Assembly (NCBI RefSeq): GCF_947492645.1
Contig: NZ_CANLMZ010000008.1
Span: 372,001 to 436,000 of the forward strand
From: an uncultured Pontibacter sp.
GTDB taxonomy: Bacteria > Bacteroidota > Bacteroidia > Cytophagales > Hymenobacteraceae
Length of the DNA stretch: 64,000 nt
Reading direction: 5' to 3'
Below, one piece after another: positions 9,673 through 18,867 of the stretch; position 1 is the stretch's first letter, and the number at the start of each line of letters is the position of its first letter. A model generated the notes under the pieces. It searched no databases. It was not told where the DNA came from and saw nothing but the letters and a program-made list of their open reading frames with translations. Made by a program: the position numbers and the translations under genes.

Positions 9673-10578
9673 TTACTGTGCAGTTATTTCAGTATAGTTT
9701 TCAGGTTTGTAACAGTCTGCATTTAAGTATAAACTGAGGTAAGCATTTGTTCTAGTCCACTCAGCTTCACTTTTTTCTCGCCTCACATACCTTTTAGCAG
9801 GAGAAATGGCACCAGAGATACTAAGGAAATAATCCTTTGGATTTTGCTGCTTACTTTCAAGCCATTGGAGCGTAACAGCCACCTCTTCCATACCTTCCAG
9901 TACAATGTTATACTTTTGCAGATCGACTGTAACCCAACCGCGCTGTTTATCTGCCAACTCAAAAATGATATCCTCTTTTAGTATACTTTCACCAGGAATG
10001 TTATCTACAACTGTATAAAAATTAAGCCTTAGCTTAACCATGGCAAAGGGATTGTGATTGATGTAGATGTTGAAATCATTTGCATAACATGCTTTGTCAT
10101 TCAGCTTTATGATGTTGCCCAGCTCCCGGCCAAGTTTGTCATCAACTTTATCATACAGATTAAAGAAAGCAGTAGATGTAAGATACTCCCTGTCGTTTTT
10201 GCCCAGCACTTTTTTCTTCAGCTTCCGGGGTTTTATACTTACTTCTGCTATAGGTATACTTTTCTGTTTCAGCTTAACCAGGTAAGGTTTGGCGGCATAC
10301 ATATTAATTTGCAGTTCTGTACTTTCATACCCTACGCATGACACAACTATACTTCCGTTAAGTGGCAGGTCTTTGGTATTGGCTGTGAAAGAGAACTCCC
10401 CTGAAGCGTTGGCAACCGTACCAAGCTCTTTTCCGGCAACCCCTATGTTGGCATATGGTACAGGCTGCTGTGTTGTAGCATCTAAAACTTTACCTGCAAT
10501 TTTTATTGCTTGCGCGAAAGTATGGCTAGTATTCAGGAGAAAGGCGATGGCAAAAAGCCAGAAATGCTTGTAGTGCAT
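9673..10578 (-). CDS. Exported protein with carboxypeptidase-regulatory-like domain
   Basis: A 301-residue product with a signal peptide ending near TFAQ (residue ~23). Residues ~27-105 form the CarboxypepD_reg-like fold common at the front of Bacteroidota surface proteins (KIAGKVLDATTQQPVPYANI, then a GEFSF strand). The remaining ~190 residues have no recognised domain and no T9SS tail. There is no TonB-receptor barrel, so this is a stand-alone envelope protein of unknown role. Confidence 0.75.
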   Translation of the reverse strand: MHYKHFWLFAIAFLLNTSHTFAQAIKIAGKVLDATTQQPVPYANIGVAGKELGTVANASGEFSFTANTKDLPLNGSIVVSCVGYESTELQINMYAAKPYLVKLKQKSIPIAEVSIKPRKLKKKVLGKNDREYLTSTAFFNLYDKVDDKLGRELGNIIKLNDKACYANDFNIYINHNPFAMVKLRLNFYTVVDNIPGESILKEDIIFELADKQRGWVTVDLQKYNIVLEGMEEVAVTLQWLESKQQNPKDYFLSISGAISPAKRYVRREKSEAEWTRTNAYLSLYLNADCYKPENYTEITAQ

Positions 10579-10770
10579 AGTTTGTTTTCAGGAATAGGCT
10601 CAAAGTATAAACTGAGATTGGGGGCAAATATTGTAGAATAACTATACTTTAAGCTAAAGTTGTTTCCTTTAAATAATATTGACACCTGATTATTCCCTAG
10701 AAACCAAAATACTAATTTTACGAGCAATTGAAAACCAATCTGTTACAAAACAAGTATGAATAAGTGGTTA

Positions 10771-10820
10771 GATAAAAGAAATAGCCCACCTGAGCCTTCA
10801 GGTGGGCTATTTCTTTTATC
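10771..10820. terminator. Perfect 23-bp hairpin, bidirectional terminator-like
   Basis: Arms 10771-10793 and 10798-10820 are exact inverted copies with a 4-base loop. GC-rich inner stem and A/T-rich base fit an intrinsic terminator. It precedes the plus side of the RND adaptor's 3' end by about 150 bases. Confidence 0.7.
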
Positions 10821-10836
10821 TTTTAGCCTGCATGCT

Positions 10837-10916
10837 GTCTTTTCGAACCCTGTGAGAAATCTGCATGCTTTCCTAATCCCGCAACGTTTCAAATTTCTCA
10901 CAGGGTTCGAAAAGAC
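10837..10916. repeat. Perfect 24-bp inverted repeat with 32-base loop (possible REP/MITE-like element)
   Basis: Arms 10837-10860 and 10893-10916 are exact inverted copies containing TTCGAACCCTGTGAGAAAT on the left. The nine-base word CTGCATGCT occurs at 10828-10836 and again at 10861-10869, flanking the left arm. The stem is longer than a typical terminator and lacks a T run. It lies 17 bases from the hairpin above. Confidence 0.6.
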
Positions 10917-10966
10917 AAGAATCTATCTACGCCAAAGCAAAACATATCTTCAAATAAATCCTACGC

Positions 10967-12115
10967 TTACTCCTCTTCCTCTGTGTTAGCCTGCATGGCA
11001 AGCAGGTTATGTGCGCCTTTTAGCACAATGCCTTCTGAAGTTTTCAGATTTTCAGGTAACGTAACTTCCACCAGCTCCTTGTTCTTAACACCTGTTTTTA
11101 CCTGCACACGCCTAAACTCACCTTCACCTGATCTAACATAGATGTAGGACTTACCTTCGAACTGCACAATGGCTGTTTCAGGTAGCGCTGTTACGTTGCG
11201 TTGTGCAGTTTCTACGGTAGCAGTCACAAACATTCCGGGCATCAGCTTCATATCTGTCTGTTCCAGGTGGGCATGTACCGGTATTACTTTAGAACCCGCT
11301 ACACTTTTACCTATCAGGGCAATCTCAGCAGTTCTGTCCTGAGAATCATTTGCTAAGCGATAGGTAACTTTCTGGCCCGGGCTCAGCAGGTTCACATCGC
11401 GTTCATATGCGTTCAGTTCCAGGTGCAGGTCATCTATATTCAATAACTCAAACAATACATCACTAGGGTTTACCATACTTCCCACGTTGGCATTCACGTT
11501 TTGCACAAAGCCATTAATCGGCGAAACAACAGTTATACTTCTGCTTATGTTGGAGCTGCTCAGTCTGTCCGGGTTAATGTTGATCATAAGTAGCTTTTGC
11601 CTTAAAGCTGCCTGGCTGTTACGAAGCATCTGCATCTCGGCCTGCACCTGCTGAAAGTTTTTCAGGGCGCTTACCTTTTCCTCCGTCAGTTCTTTCTGGC
11701 GGTTATACTCCAGCTGAGCATACTCAATTTTAGCTTTTGTATCGAGGTAGTCCTGCTGTAGTTGTATGTAGTCAGGGTGTTCCAGTACAGCCAATACCTG
11801 CCCTTTTTTAACCTTGGCTCCCGGCAGCAAACTTGTATGCTTTAAAAAGCCGCCATAAGGCACCGAAACATGCACCATACCTGCCGGCGGCACATCTACC
11901 TCACCAGACAGACGCAAAGTTGCCCCCATACTTACCTCCTGTACCTTGCCCAACACTACACCCGTATTTTGCAGTTGCTGCGCTGTAAGCAGCACTAATT
12001 CTGGATTAGTAGCTTCTGCGGTTTCGGCTGTTGCTGTAACTTCTTTTGTGGCCGGCTCTGAGCAGCCATTCAGCAGCAGTACACCTGCTACAAGTATGAT
12101 TTTATAGTTGTTCAT
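10967..12115 (-). CDS. RND efflux periplasmic adaptor (membrane fusion lipoprotein), CzcB-like
   Basis: A 382-residue lipoprotein, lipobox ending at C18 (LLLNGC). It has the adaptor order: beta-barrel strand, biotinyl-lipoyl half (GGFLKHTSLLPGAKVKKGQ at ~90-110), an alpha-helical hairpin (~115-180, rich in Q, E and L), the second lipoyl half, a barrel domain (~225-300), and a membrane-proximal domain. It would bridge the inner-membrane pump to the outer-membrane channel. It begins two bases after the stop of the pump gene, so both are in one operon and are surely a pair. No metal-binding His-rich tail is visible. Confidence 0.93.
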   Translation of the reverse strand: MNNYKIILVAGVLLLNGCSEPATKEVTATAETAEATNPELVLLTAQQLQNTGVVLGKVQEVSMGATLRLSGEVDVPPAGMVHVSVPYGGFLKHTSLLPGAKVKKGQVLAVLEHPDYIQLQQDYLDTKAKIEYAQLEYNRQKELTEEKVSALKNFQQVQAEMQMLRNSQAALRQKLLMININPDRLSSSNISRSITVVSPINGFVQNVNANVGSMVNPSDVLFELLNIDDLHLELNAYERDVNLLSPGQKVTYRLANDSQDRTAEIALIGKSVAGSKVIPVHAHLEQTDMKLMPGMFVTATVETAQRNVTALPETAIVQFEGKSYIYVRSGEGEFRRVQVKTGVKNKELVEVTLPENLKTSEGIVLKGAHNLLAMQANTEEEE

Positions 12116-12117
12116 GA

Positions 12118-15100
12118 TTATTTTCCTCCGAGGTAGTTAAGTTGATAGATGGCCAGCTGGTACTCCAGCAGCAGTTGCAGGTAGTTTTGCTGCACACGCA
12201 GTTGTTGGTCAGCGGCCTGCAGGTAGTTCAGGTAACCGGCTTCGCCGCTTCGGTAGGCTTTGTCGGCTTGCGTTATGCCTAGTTTTGCATTGGGCAGCAC
12301 CTTCTGCTGATAAAAGTCGAGGCTCTTTGCCAGTCGTTCGTAATTGGCAAGGGCTGCATTCCAGTCATTTTCCAGTTGTGCCTGTTGATTCTTTAGCTCG
12401 GCCTCGGCCATCTGCTTATTTATACTTGCGGCTTTCACTCGCGCCTGCTGTGCCCCAAATACCAATGGCACCGATACACCAGCCTCAAAGCCGGAAAAGC
12501 GGTCAGATTTAGTATAAGTCCTGGTTTCTCCATTTACTTCCATTGTACCGGCAAAAGATTGGTTGAAGTAGCCAAAAGTCAGATCCGGGGCTAGTTTGTT
12601 TTTCTCCAGTTGTTTTTCACGCTCCGCTACATTTACCTGCTGTTGGTATACTTTCAGGTAGGGGTGGTTTAGGCTGTCGAGCAGTTGCTGGGTTGCTGCT
12701 GTTGCTGGTTGCAGTCTTTCAGGCATAATGGACAAGGGTTGAGGGGCCTGCACCAATGCGTTTAATCTTGCCTGTTCTGCAGCAATGGCAGCGTCGTTCT
12801 GGCGCAGGCGATCAGCAATTTCCAACCGTTGCGTTTCGGCGGTTGTTTTCTCCAGTATGCCGCTCTCCCCTGTCCGGAGCTTAACCTCTGCCGCATGCTC
12901 CAGCGTTTTAAAAATGCTGTCCTGGCGCTGCAGCAGGTGGGTTACCTCGTGTAAGTATGACAGGCGGCTATATACCTGCTGCACCTGGTAATCCAAGTCC
13001 CGCTGCTGAAGCTGCAGCTGGCGCATACTTAGCTCCTTCTGCTCGCTTAATAGTTTGCCCTGCGCCCCCCAAACCGTCGGAAAAGGTATACTCTGGCGCA
13101 CATCCACCCGGTTATCTGTTAGCGGCGTATTCAGTTGGCCCTGCGAGTAGGTCACATCTGTCTTTGGCAAATCTACCGCTGTTTTCTTCATGGCTCCGCG
13201 CATCTCCACATTCAGCTCTCCTTTCCGGATAAGCTGATTGTTCTCGCGGGCAAGCTGCTGTACCTGCTCCAGGCTCATTGGCTGTGGTTGCGGTGCCTGG
13301 GCAAAGGCTGCAAACGGAGTTAAAAGTATAAGCAATGTTGCTGCTACTTTAGCCGGCTTGAGCTTTCTTAAACCTGTTTCGGAGAAGTAGTAAATAATGG
13401 GCAGCACCACCAGCGTCAACAGCGTAGCGGATACCAGGCCACCAATTACCACCGTGGCCAAGGGCTTCTGCACCTCCGCACCTGCCGAGTTAGAAAGCGC
13501 CATCGGCAGGAAACCAAGCGAGGCTACCGTAGCCGTCATGATAATGGGCCTTAAGCGGGCAGCTGTACCTTTGCGGATAATCTCTTCGATGTCTTTCAGG
13601 CCGCCCTCCTTTAGCTGGTTAAAGTGCCCGATCATCACGATGCCATTTAATACTGCCACACCAAAAAGGGCAATAAAGCCTACTCCTGCGGATATACTGA
13701 ACGGCATATCGCGAAGCAGCAATGCAAACACACCACCAATAGCCGAAAGCGGAATGGCCGTGAAAATGATAATGGACTGCTTCACAGATTTAAAGGCAAA
13801 AAACAGCAAGGTAAAGATCAGCAGCAATGCCAGCGGCACAGCTACTGAAAGTCTGTTAGTTGCCTCGATCAGGTTCTGGAACTGGCCGCCATAAGTAACC
13901 GAATAACCAGCTGGTAAATGCAGCTCATTATCTACCTTGGTCTGTATCTCGTTCACTATACTTTGCACGTCGCGGTTGCGCACGTTAAAGCCAACTGAAA
14001 TCCTGCGGCGAGTACCATCGCGCTGTATCTGGTTCGGCCCGTCCTTCATCTCTACTGTGGCCAGCTGGTTCAGCGGAATCTGGTAACCGGCTGCGTTGCT
14101 CACGAAAAGATTCTCTACATCGGTAATGTCGCGGCGGTTCTGCTTGTCCAGGCGCACCACCAGGTCGAAACGCTTTTCACCTTCGTATACTTGCCCTGCT
14201 TCTTCGCCGGCAAAAGCAGCGGTAATGGTTCGGTTTACCACGTTTATACTTAGGCCGTAACGTGCCAGCATCTCGCGGTTATACTCCACCATGATCTGCG
14301 GCAGACCTGTCATTTTCTCGATGTATAAATCCTCGGCACCTTCTACTGGTTGCACCAAATTGCCAAGCTTTTCAGCATAGATCGCCAGCGAGTCCAGGTC
14401 TTCTCCGTAGATCTTCACTACCACATCCTGGCGTGCGCCGGTCATTAGTTCGTTAAAGCGCATCTGTATCGGCTGCTGCACCCCAAAAGAAGCTTGCGGC
14501 AGGTGCTCGTGAAGTATAGCCGACATTTTATCGGCCAGTTCTTCGCGGCTGCTTGCGCTGGTCCACTCGTCCTTATCCTTCAGTACAACGATCATATCGC
14601 CCAGTTCCACAGGGTTAGGCTCTGTAGGCACTTCTGCCGATCCGATTTTGGTAACCACTTTCTCCACCTCCGGAAACTCCTTTTTAAGTATACCCGAGGC
14701 CTTGCTTACCACCTCAATGGTTTCGTTTAATGAGCTGCCGGTAAGTACACGGGTTTCGATGGCAAAGTCGCCTTCGTCCAGGGATGGAATAAACTCACCG
14801 CCCATGCGTGTGAACAAGAAGATAGATAAGGTAAACAAGCCAACTGCTATAATTAAAACCAGAGCCTTTGCCTGAAGCGCAAAGTTCAGCAGCGGCTGGT
14901 AGGCCCTGTTAATGGCCTTCATAATGCGGTCTGAGATGTTCTCTTTGTGCGTTGTTTTGCGGCTTAACACCACCGAGGCCATCATCGGCACATAAGTAAG
15001 CGACAGCAGGAAAGCACCTAGTATGGCAAAGGCAACGGTTTGGGCCATCGGCTTGAACATCTTGCCCTCTATGCCCACCAGCGCAAGTATAGGCAGGTAT

Positions 15101-16485
15101 ACTATAAGTATAATGATTTGACCGAACGAGGCAAAGCCCATCATTTTGCTGGCAGAACCATGTACTTCCTCGTCCATTTCTTCACGGCTCAACACTTTTA
15201 TGCCAACATGGTGATGCTTGCTCATCTGTATTCTATGGATCACACTTTCCACGATGATCACGGCACCGTCCACAATCAAACCAAAGTCCAGCGCACCCAG
15301 GCTCATCAGGTTGCCGCTTACGCCAAACACGTTCATCAGCGAGATGGCAAACAGCATCGAGAGCGGAATTACAGAGGCTACCAGTAAGCCTGCCCGCAGA
15401 TTACCCAGCAGCAGCACCAGCACAAATACTACGATCAGGGCACCCTCAGCCAGGTTTTTTTCTACGGTACTGATGGCACGATTTACAAGTTTGGTACGAT
15501 CCAGGAACGGTTCAATAACCACTCCTTCCGGCAGCGTTTTCTGAATTTCAGCTATCTTATCTTTTACCGATTGGATCACTTTGGAGGAGTTCTCCCCTTT
15601 CAGCATCATCACAATGCCGCCTGCTACTTCGGCACCGTCTTTTACCATGGCACCGTAGCGGATGGCAGATCCTTCGCGCACCTCCGCCACATCACGTATC
15701 AGGACAGGAGCACCAGAACGGGCATCTTTTACCACAATGCGGCCAATATCTTCTATACTTTTAACAAGGCCTTCGGTGCGGATAAAGTATGCATTGGGGT
15801 CTTTTTCGATGTAGGCGCCACCGGCATTGGCGTTATTGTTTTCCAGCGCATCAAACACCTCGGTTATGGTGATGCCCATGCCCCGGAGCTTATCCGGGTC
15901 CAGCGCTACTTCGTACTGCTTCAGGTTGCCGCCAAAGCTGCTTACCTCGGCCACACCGGGCGTACCCAGCAACTGCCGGCGCACAATCCAATCCTGAATG
16001 GTGCGCAGTTCGGTCGCATCATACTTGTGTTCGTAGCCTTTTTCGGGGTGCAGTTCGTACTGGTAAATCTCGCCCAGGCCCGTAGAAACGGGAGCTAAAA
16101 AGGGAACACCGGCACCAGCTGGTATCTGGTCTTCGGCTTCTTTCAGTTTTTCGGTTATCTGTTGCCTGGCCCAGTATATGTCGGTGTCTTCTTCAAACAC
16201 CACCGTAACCAACGAGAGGCCAAAGCGGGAAAAAGACCTGATCTCGATGATATCCGGAATGCTGGCTACCGAAAGCTCTACCGGAAAAGAGATAAGCCGC
16301 TCTACCTCCTGCGCCCCCAGCGAAGGCGACACCGTGATAACCTGCACCTGGTTATTCGTGATATCAGGCACGGCATCGATGGGCAGTTTGGTCACATTGT
16401 AGGCTCCCCAGCAGATAAGTGCCAGGGTCATCAGCCCAATGATTAATTTATTCTTGATGGAAAAATGGATGATCTTACTAAGCAT
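12118..16485 (-). CDS. czcA: CzcA-type heavy-metal RND pump fused to a TolC/CzcC-like outer-membrane channel
   Basis: The 1455-residue product joins two components. Residues 1 to ~1045 are an RND pump with 12 membrane segments; in the fourth segment D400, D406 and E413 (DFGLIVDGAVIIVE) match the proton-relay signature of divalent Zn/Co/Cd pumps rather than the Cu/Ag CusA form. Residues ~1070-1455 are an outer-membrane factor with two long helical repeats. Between them lies a signal-peptide-like segment: basic RKLKPAK, a hydrophobic run, and AFA before Q1063. This segment would move the channel part to the periplasm and may be cleaved. The fused form is known in Bacteroidota. The adaptor gene follows by two bases and a small exported protein precedes it. 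Confidence 0.95.
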   Translation of the reverse strand: MLSKIIHFSIKNKLIIGLMTLALICWGAYNVTKLPIDAVPDITNNQVQVITVSPSLGAQEVERLISFPVELSVASIPDIIEIRSFSRFGLSLVTVVFEEDTDIYWARQQITEKLKEAEDQIPAGAGVPFLAPVSTGLGEIYQYELHPEKGYEHKYDATELRTIQDWIVRRQLLGTPGVAEVSSFGGNLKQYEVALDPDKLRGMGITITEVFDALENNNANAGGAYIEKDPNAYFIRTEGLVKSIEDIGRIVVKDARSGAPVLIRDVAEVREGSAIRYGAMVKDGAEVAGGIVMMLKGENSSKVIQSVKDKIAEIQKTLPEGVVIEPFLDRTKLVNRAISTVEKNLAEGALIVVFVLVLLLGNLRAGLLVASVIPLSMLFAISLMNVFGVSGNLMSLGALDFGLIVDGAVIIVESVIHRIQMSKHHHVGIKVLSREEMDEEVHGSASKMMGFASFGQIIILIVYLPILALVGIEGKMFKPMAQTVAFAILGAFLLSLTYVPMMASVVLSRKTTHKENISDRIMKAINRAYQPLLNFALQAKALVLIIAVGLFTLSIFLFTRMGGEFIPSLDEGDFAIETRVLTGSSLNETIEVVSKASGILKKEFPEVEKVVTKIGSAEVPTEPNPVELGDMIVVLKDKDEWTSASSREELADKMSAILHEHLPQASFGVQQPIQMRFNELMTGARQDVVVKIYGEDLDSLAIYAEKLGNLVQPVEGAEDLYIEKMTGLPQIMVEYNREMLARYGLSINVVNRTITAAFAGEEAGQVYEGEKRFDLVVRLDKQNRRDITDVENLFVSNAAGYQIPLNQLATVEMKDGPNQIQRDGTRRRISVGFNVRNRDVQSIVNEIQTKVDNELHLPAGYSVTYGGQFQNLIEATNRLSVAVPLALLLIFTLLFFAFKSVKQSIIIFTAIPLSAIGGVFALLLRDMPFSISAGVGFIALFGVAVLNGIVMIGHFNQLKEGGLKDIEEIIRKGTAARLRPIIMTATVASLGFLPMALSNSAGAEVQKPLATVVIGGLVSATLLTLVVLPIIYYFSETGLRKLKPAKVAATLLILLTPFAAFAQAPQPQPMSLEQVQQLARENNQLIRKGELNVEMRGAMKKTAVDLPKTDVTYSQGQLNTPLTDNRVDVRQSIPFPTVWGAQGKLLSEQKELSMRQLQLQQRDLDYQVQQVYSRLSYLHEVTHLLQRQDSIFKTLEHAAEVKLRTGESGILEKTTAETQRLEIADRLRQNDAAIAAEQARLNALVQAPQPLSIMPERLQPATAATQQLLDSLNHPYLKVYQQQVNVAEREKQLEKNKLAPDLTFGYFNQSFAGTMEVNGETRTYTKSDRFSGFEAGVSVPLVFGAQQARVKAASINKQMAEAELKNQQAQLENDWNAALANYERLAKSLDFYQQKVLPNAKLGITQADKAYRSGEAGYLNYLQAADQQLRVQQNYLQLLLEYQLAIYQLNYLGGK

Positions 16486-16576
16486 GGTAATGGTATTTAA
16501 ACCTGATGCGACAGCAACTCTCTACACGCCAAAGTATAAACTCCGGGTAAGAGAAAAGCATATTTTAAATGAAGAA

Positions 16577-16710
16577 GAACCAGGTTTATACTTTAGAAAC
16601 AGGCTTTATAACCCATCCATAAAGTATGGCGTGATCAGGCTATCATATAACCAACTGCGGCATTCCAGCTGTAGCTTTATTATAAAGCCAAAGCCCCTGA
16701 AACCTGGTTC
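16577..16710. repeat. 11-bp inverted repeat in the leader of the efflux pump gene
   Basis: GAACCAGGTTT at 16577-16587 is matched by its complement at 16700-16710, 112 bases apart. It spans most of the 239-base gap between the small exported protein and the pump. It could fold in RNA or be chance. Confidence 0.35.
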
Positions 16711-16724
16711 TGGTAAGTATGAGG

Positions 16725-17111
16725 TTAGATGAATTGTGGCGGCTGCCAGATAGAGCCATCAAAAAGATTAGACGGCGCTGTATGTAAGTGGTGCGTTAAC
16801 ACAAGAGGCATTTGCTCTATAAAGTCCGTCGGGTGCTGCACCACAGGGGTACTCACAAAATAATCGTAGGCAGAGTTACCCATTTGCTTAAACGGAAGAC
16901 TGTCATGTTCTCCTGCTGTTTGCTGCTCTGCAGAACAGGCATAGTGCATCTTTAGGAAATCGCTAAAGCTTAGCTGCCAATTGGCACTTTGGCGGTGCTG
17001 TTGGTAGTGCTGTAAAAGCGTGGGTATCTTAGAAAGCTCATGCAGGTCAGAGTTAGGCAACAGGGAGCCTATGAAGATGAATACTGTAAAGAAAATGACT
17101 CTGCCTTTCAA
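16725..17111 (-). CDS. Small exported protein upstream of the metal efflux pump
   Basis: About 128 residues from a TTG start at 17111 (KGRVIFFTVFIFIGSLLPNS signal-like stretch). The longer frame starting at 17135 is rejected because that codon lies within the predicted promoter -7 element. The mature part is His-rich (HYQQHR, KMHYAC, THHLHT) and has one Cys. Its place directly before the CzcA fusion suggests a metal-linked periplasmic role, but the family is not recognised, so that is inference. Confidence 0.6.
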   Translation of the reverse strand: MKGRVIFFTVFIFIGSLLPNSDLHELSKIPTLLQHYQQHRQSANWQLSFSDFLKMHYACSAEQQTAGEHDSLPFKQMGNSAYDYFVSTPVVQHPTDFIEQMPLVLTHHLHTAPSNLFDGSIWQPPQFI

Positions 17112-17132
17112 GGTTGTGCTTAGTTGGTAAAG

Positions 17133-17164
17133 CAAACTTAAGTAGCCTAAGGGATAAAGGCAAA
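17133..17164 (-). promoter_or_regulatory. Promoter of the metal-efflux operon
   Basis: On the minus strand TAAGTTTG (17140-17133) fits TAnnTTTG and TTTTG (17164-17160) is the -33 element with about 19-20 bases between. It places transcription start near 17126 and supports translation start at 17111. Confidence 0.6.
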
Positions 17165-17820
17165 ATTTATTTCAGAACTTTACTGATTACCGGATGCCAC
17201 TTAGTATAGGTAGCATTTACAAGGCTTTTATACTTTAAAGTGGCGGCCAAGCTTCAAAAGCTTCTTCTTTGCCATCACAGGAAAATCACATAATCCTAAA
17301 TAATGTACTATTTAAAAACAAAGCATTTAAATAGTACTCAACGTTTTTATCCAGCTTTACATAAAATCCTCATTCGTAGACCGCATGTACCTGCTCTACT
17401 TTAAACATGACCACAAATAATTACATATCAGCAACTTAATAAAACAAACACCTTGTTAACATTAGTTTCTGGCTGCAACTTTCAAAATTTAAAAATGACA
17501 GCCTTACGTTATATCGCTAAAAAAGTTTTAACTTAAGCAATAAATAAAGCGCTCTATTAGTTTTATCAAATACCTGCATCGTTCTATTACGACACCACAA
17601 ATTGTGTTTCTATTTAAGTATACACCTTATATCAGATTTGAGCTGTGTTATACTTTACGATGCTGTTGAAGGATCCGCTGTGTCTGCTTAACTGAGGGGC
17701 TCCTCAGAAAGTATGTTGAGAAAATACGCTTCCCTTTGTTTCTGCGCCGGGAAGTGTACCTGTTGAAGTGCCGCCTTTACAAGGTAGCCGCGAATTTATT
17801 TAACCTAAGTACGCTTAAAA
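17165..17820. other. ~650-base gene-free region
   Basis: AT-rich DNA between divergent genes, with no frame showing coding character. It holds one clear AT-rich hairpin (17305-17337) and three or four AAGTATA-type heptamers. A small RNA is possible but no boundary signals were seen. Confidence 0.5.
17305..17337. repeat. Perfect 12-bp AT-rich inverted repeat
   Basis: GTACTATTTAAA at 17305-17316 is complementary to 17326-17337, with a 9-base loop. It may be an operator or RNA hairpin; no neighbouring gene starts within 150 bases. Confidence 0.5.
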
Positions 17821-18072
17821 ATGATCATCACATCTATACTTACGCTTATCGGAATATTGGGAACGCTTGCCATTGTTGCTTGCTTAAAGCAAATGGAAGA
17901 CGGCATGGCTGAATTGCAGGAACACATAAACACACCGGTATGCCCTATCTGCCATATACCGCACACAGACCCGCACGAAAAAAAGCTATTCAGAAGCCTA
18001 AAGAAAACAACCGGATATTATACCCGCAAAAGAAAAGCCATAAGCAACTACTGCCAGAGGCGCAGAAAGTAG
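17821..18072 (+). CDS. Small membrane-anchored protein with CxxC/His cluster
   Basis: An 83-residue product with one N-terminal membrane helix (residues ~3-22, ITSILTLIGILGTLAIVAC), a short helix, a CPICHIPH...H cluster (two Cys and three His within residues ~41-53) and a very basic tail (YTRKRKAISNYCQRRRK). The cluster could bind a metal. No family recognised; coding status rests on clean start, sensible composition and isolation. Confidence 0.5.
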   Translation: MIITSILTLIGILGTLAIVACLKQMEDGMAELQEHINTPVCPICHIPHTDPHEKKLFRSLKKTTGYYTRKRKAISNYCQRRRK

Positions 18073-18240
18073 GCTCCTCTGTGGTACTTCAGGGGAAAGT
18101 ATAACTCATCGGTTCTTGCTGCTTTGCCGCTAAAGGTTGGTTTTACCAGAAGCTTTGCAAACAAAAAGCAGTACTTCTTGCTTTAAAGCTTACCCGCTCC
18201 CGAATTAATTTTCATCTAACCAATGATAAGTAAGAAAGTT

Positions 18241-18248
18241 TATCTTTG
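18241..18248 (+). promoter_or_regulatory. -7 element of the STAS-like gene
   Basis: TATCTTTG fits TAnnTTTG. It overlaps a TTG at 18246 that opens a longer frame, arguing that translation starts at the ATG 18279 instead. No good -33 TTG seen. Confidence 0.5.
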
Positions 18249-18278
18249 CACGATACAAACGAAAGGCGTAACTTAAAA

Positions 18279-18671
18279 ATGATCATTCCCAATAAATTTA
18301 TTAAGTTGGAGTATAACCCAGCAACAGATGTGCTATGGGTGGAGTGGCCTAATATCGATGAAGAATCTGTTCCTGAACTGCAGTTTATACTAAGCGAGTT
18401 GCTGGGTACCATCAGAAACTATGATGTTAAAAAAGTATTAGCCGACTCAACTAAATCTGTTTTATCATTAGCTGACGAGACTTACAATGCCATTGTGGAG
18501 CAACTTGTCTTAGACCTCAGGACTACTCGTTTACAAAAGTTTGCCAGACTCACAATTGGCGAAGGAAGCCGCGAAGTAGCTGCCAATAAGGCTGCAGACG
18601 CGCTGAAGGATAAGTTTGAAATGCGCAATTTCAATAATTTGAATGATGCCTTAGAGTGGCTCAATTCTTAA
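18279..18671 (+). CDS. Conserved hypothetical, STAS/SpoIIAA-like
   Basis: About 130 residues from ATG 18279 (MIIPNKFIKLEYNP). The predicted order of strands and helices (KLEYNPATDVLWVEWP, a helix EESVPELQFILSELLGTI, VKKVLADSTKS, then helices) resembles the STAS/SEC14-like small proteins common in Hymenobacteraceae, which are of unknown function. The DSTKS segment sits where the phosphorylated Ser of anti-sigma antagonists lies, but homology is not certain. A strong terminator follows. Confidence 0.65.
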   Translation: MIIPNKFIKLEYNPATDVLWVEWPNIDEESVPELQFILSELLGTIRNYDVKKVLADSTKSVLSLADETYNAIVEQLVLDLRTTRLQKFARLTIGEGSREVAANKAADALKDKFEMRNFNNLNDALEWLNS

Positions 18672-18766
18672 GGAACGTATACCTACTTTATCTTTAACAA
18701 ACTTTGGCATAAGGCCTTGCCGCTCAGAGTTGATGTGCCTGATTAATTAATCACAACTTTGGATTC

Positions 18767-18807
18767 AAAAAAGCGAGGCGTTGGTTTACCAGCGCCTCGC
18801 TTTTTTT
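18767..18807. terminator. Bidirectional terminator between the STAS-like and kelch genes
   Basis: AAAAAAGCGAGGCG at 18767-18780 pairs with the complement at 18793-18807, extended inward by TTGG/CCAG with a wobble. Lies between convergent genes. Confidence 0.85.
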
Positions 18808-18867
18808 AGGACTAAAAACATAGAACCAGAATTAACCTGTACTTTATACTTTTACCTGGCAACTATA

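Noticed and set aside
10756-10989. 77-codon frame across the hairpins
   Set aside because: It is made up of the inverted repeats themselves.
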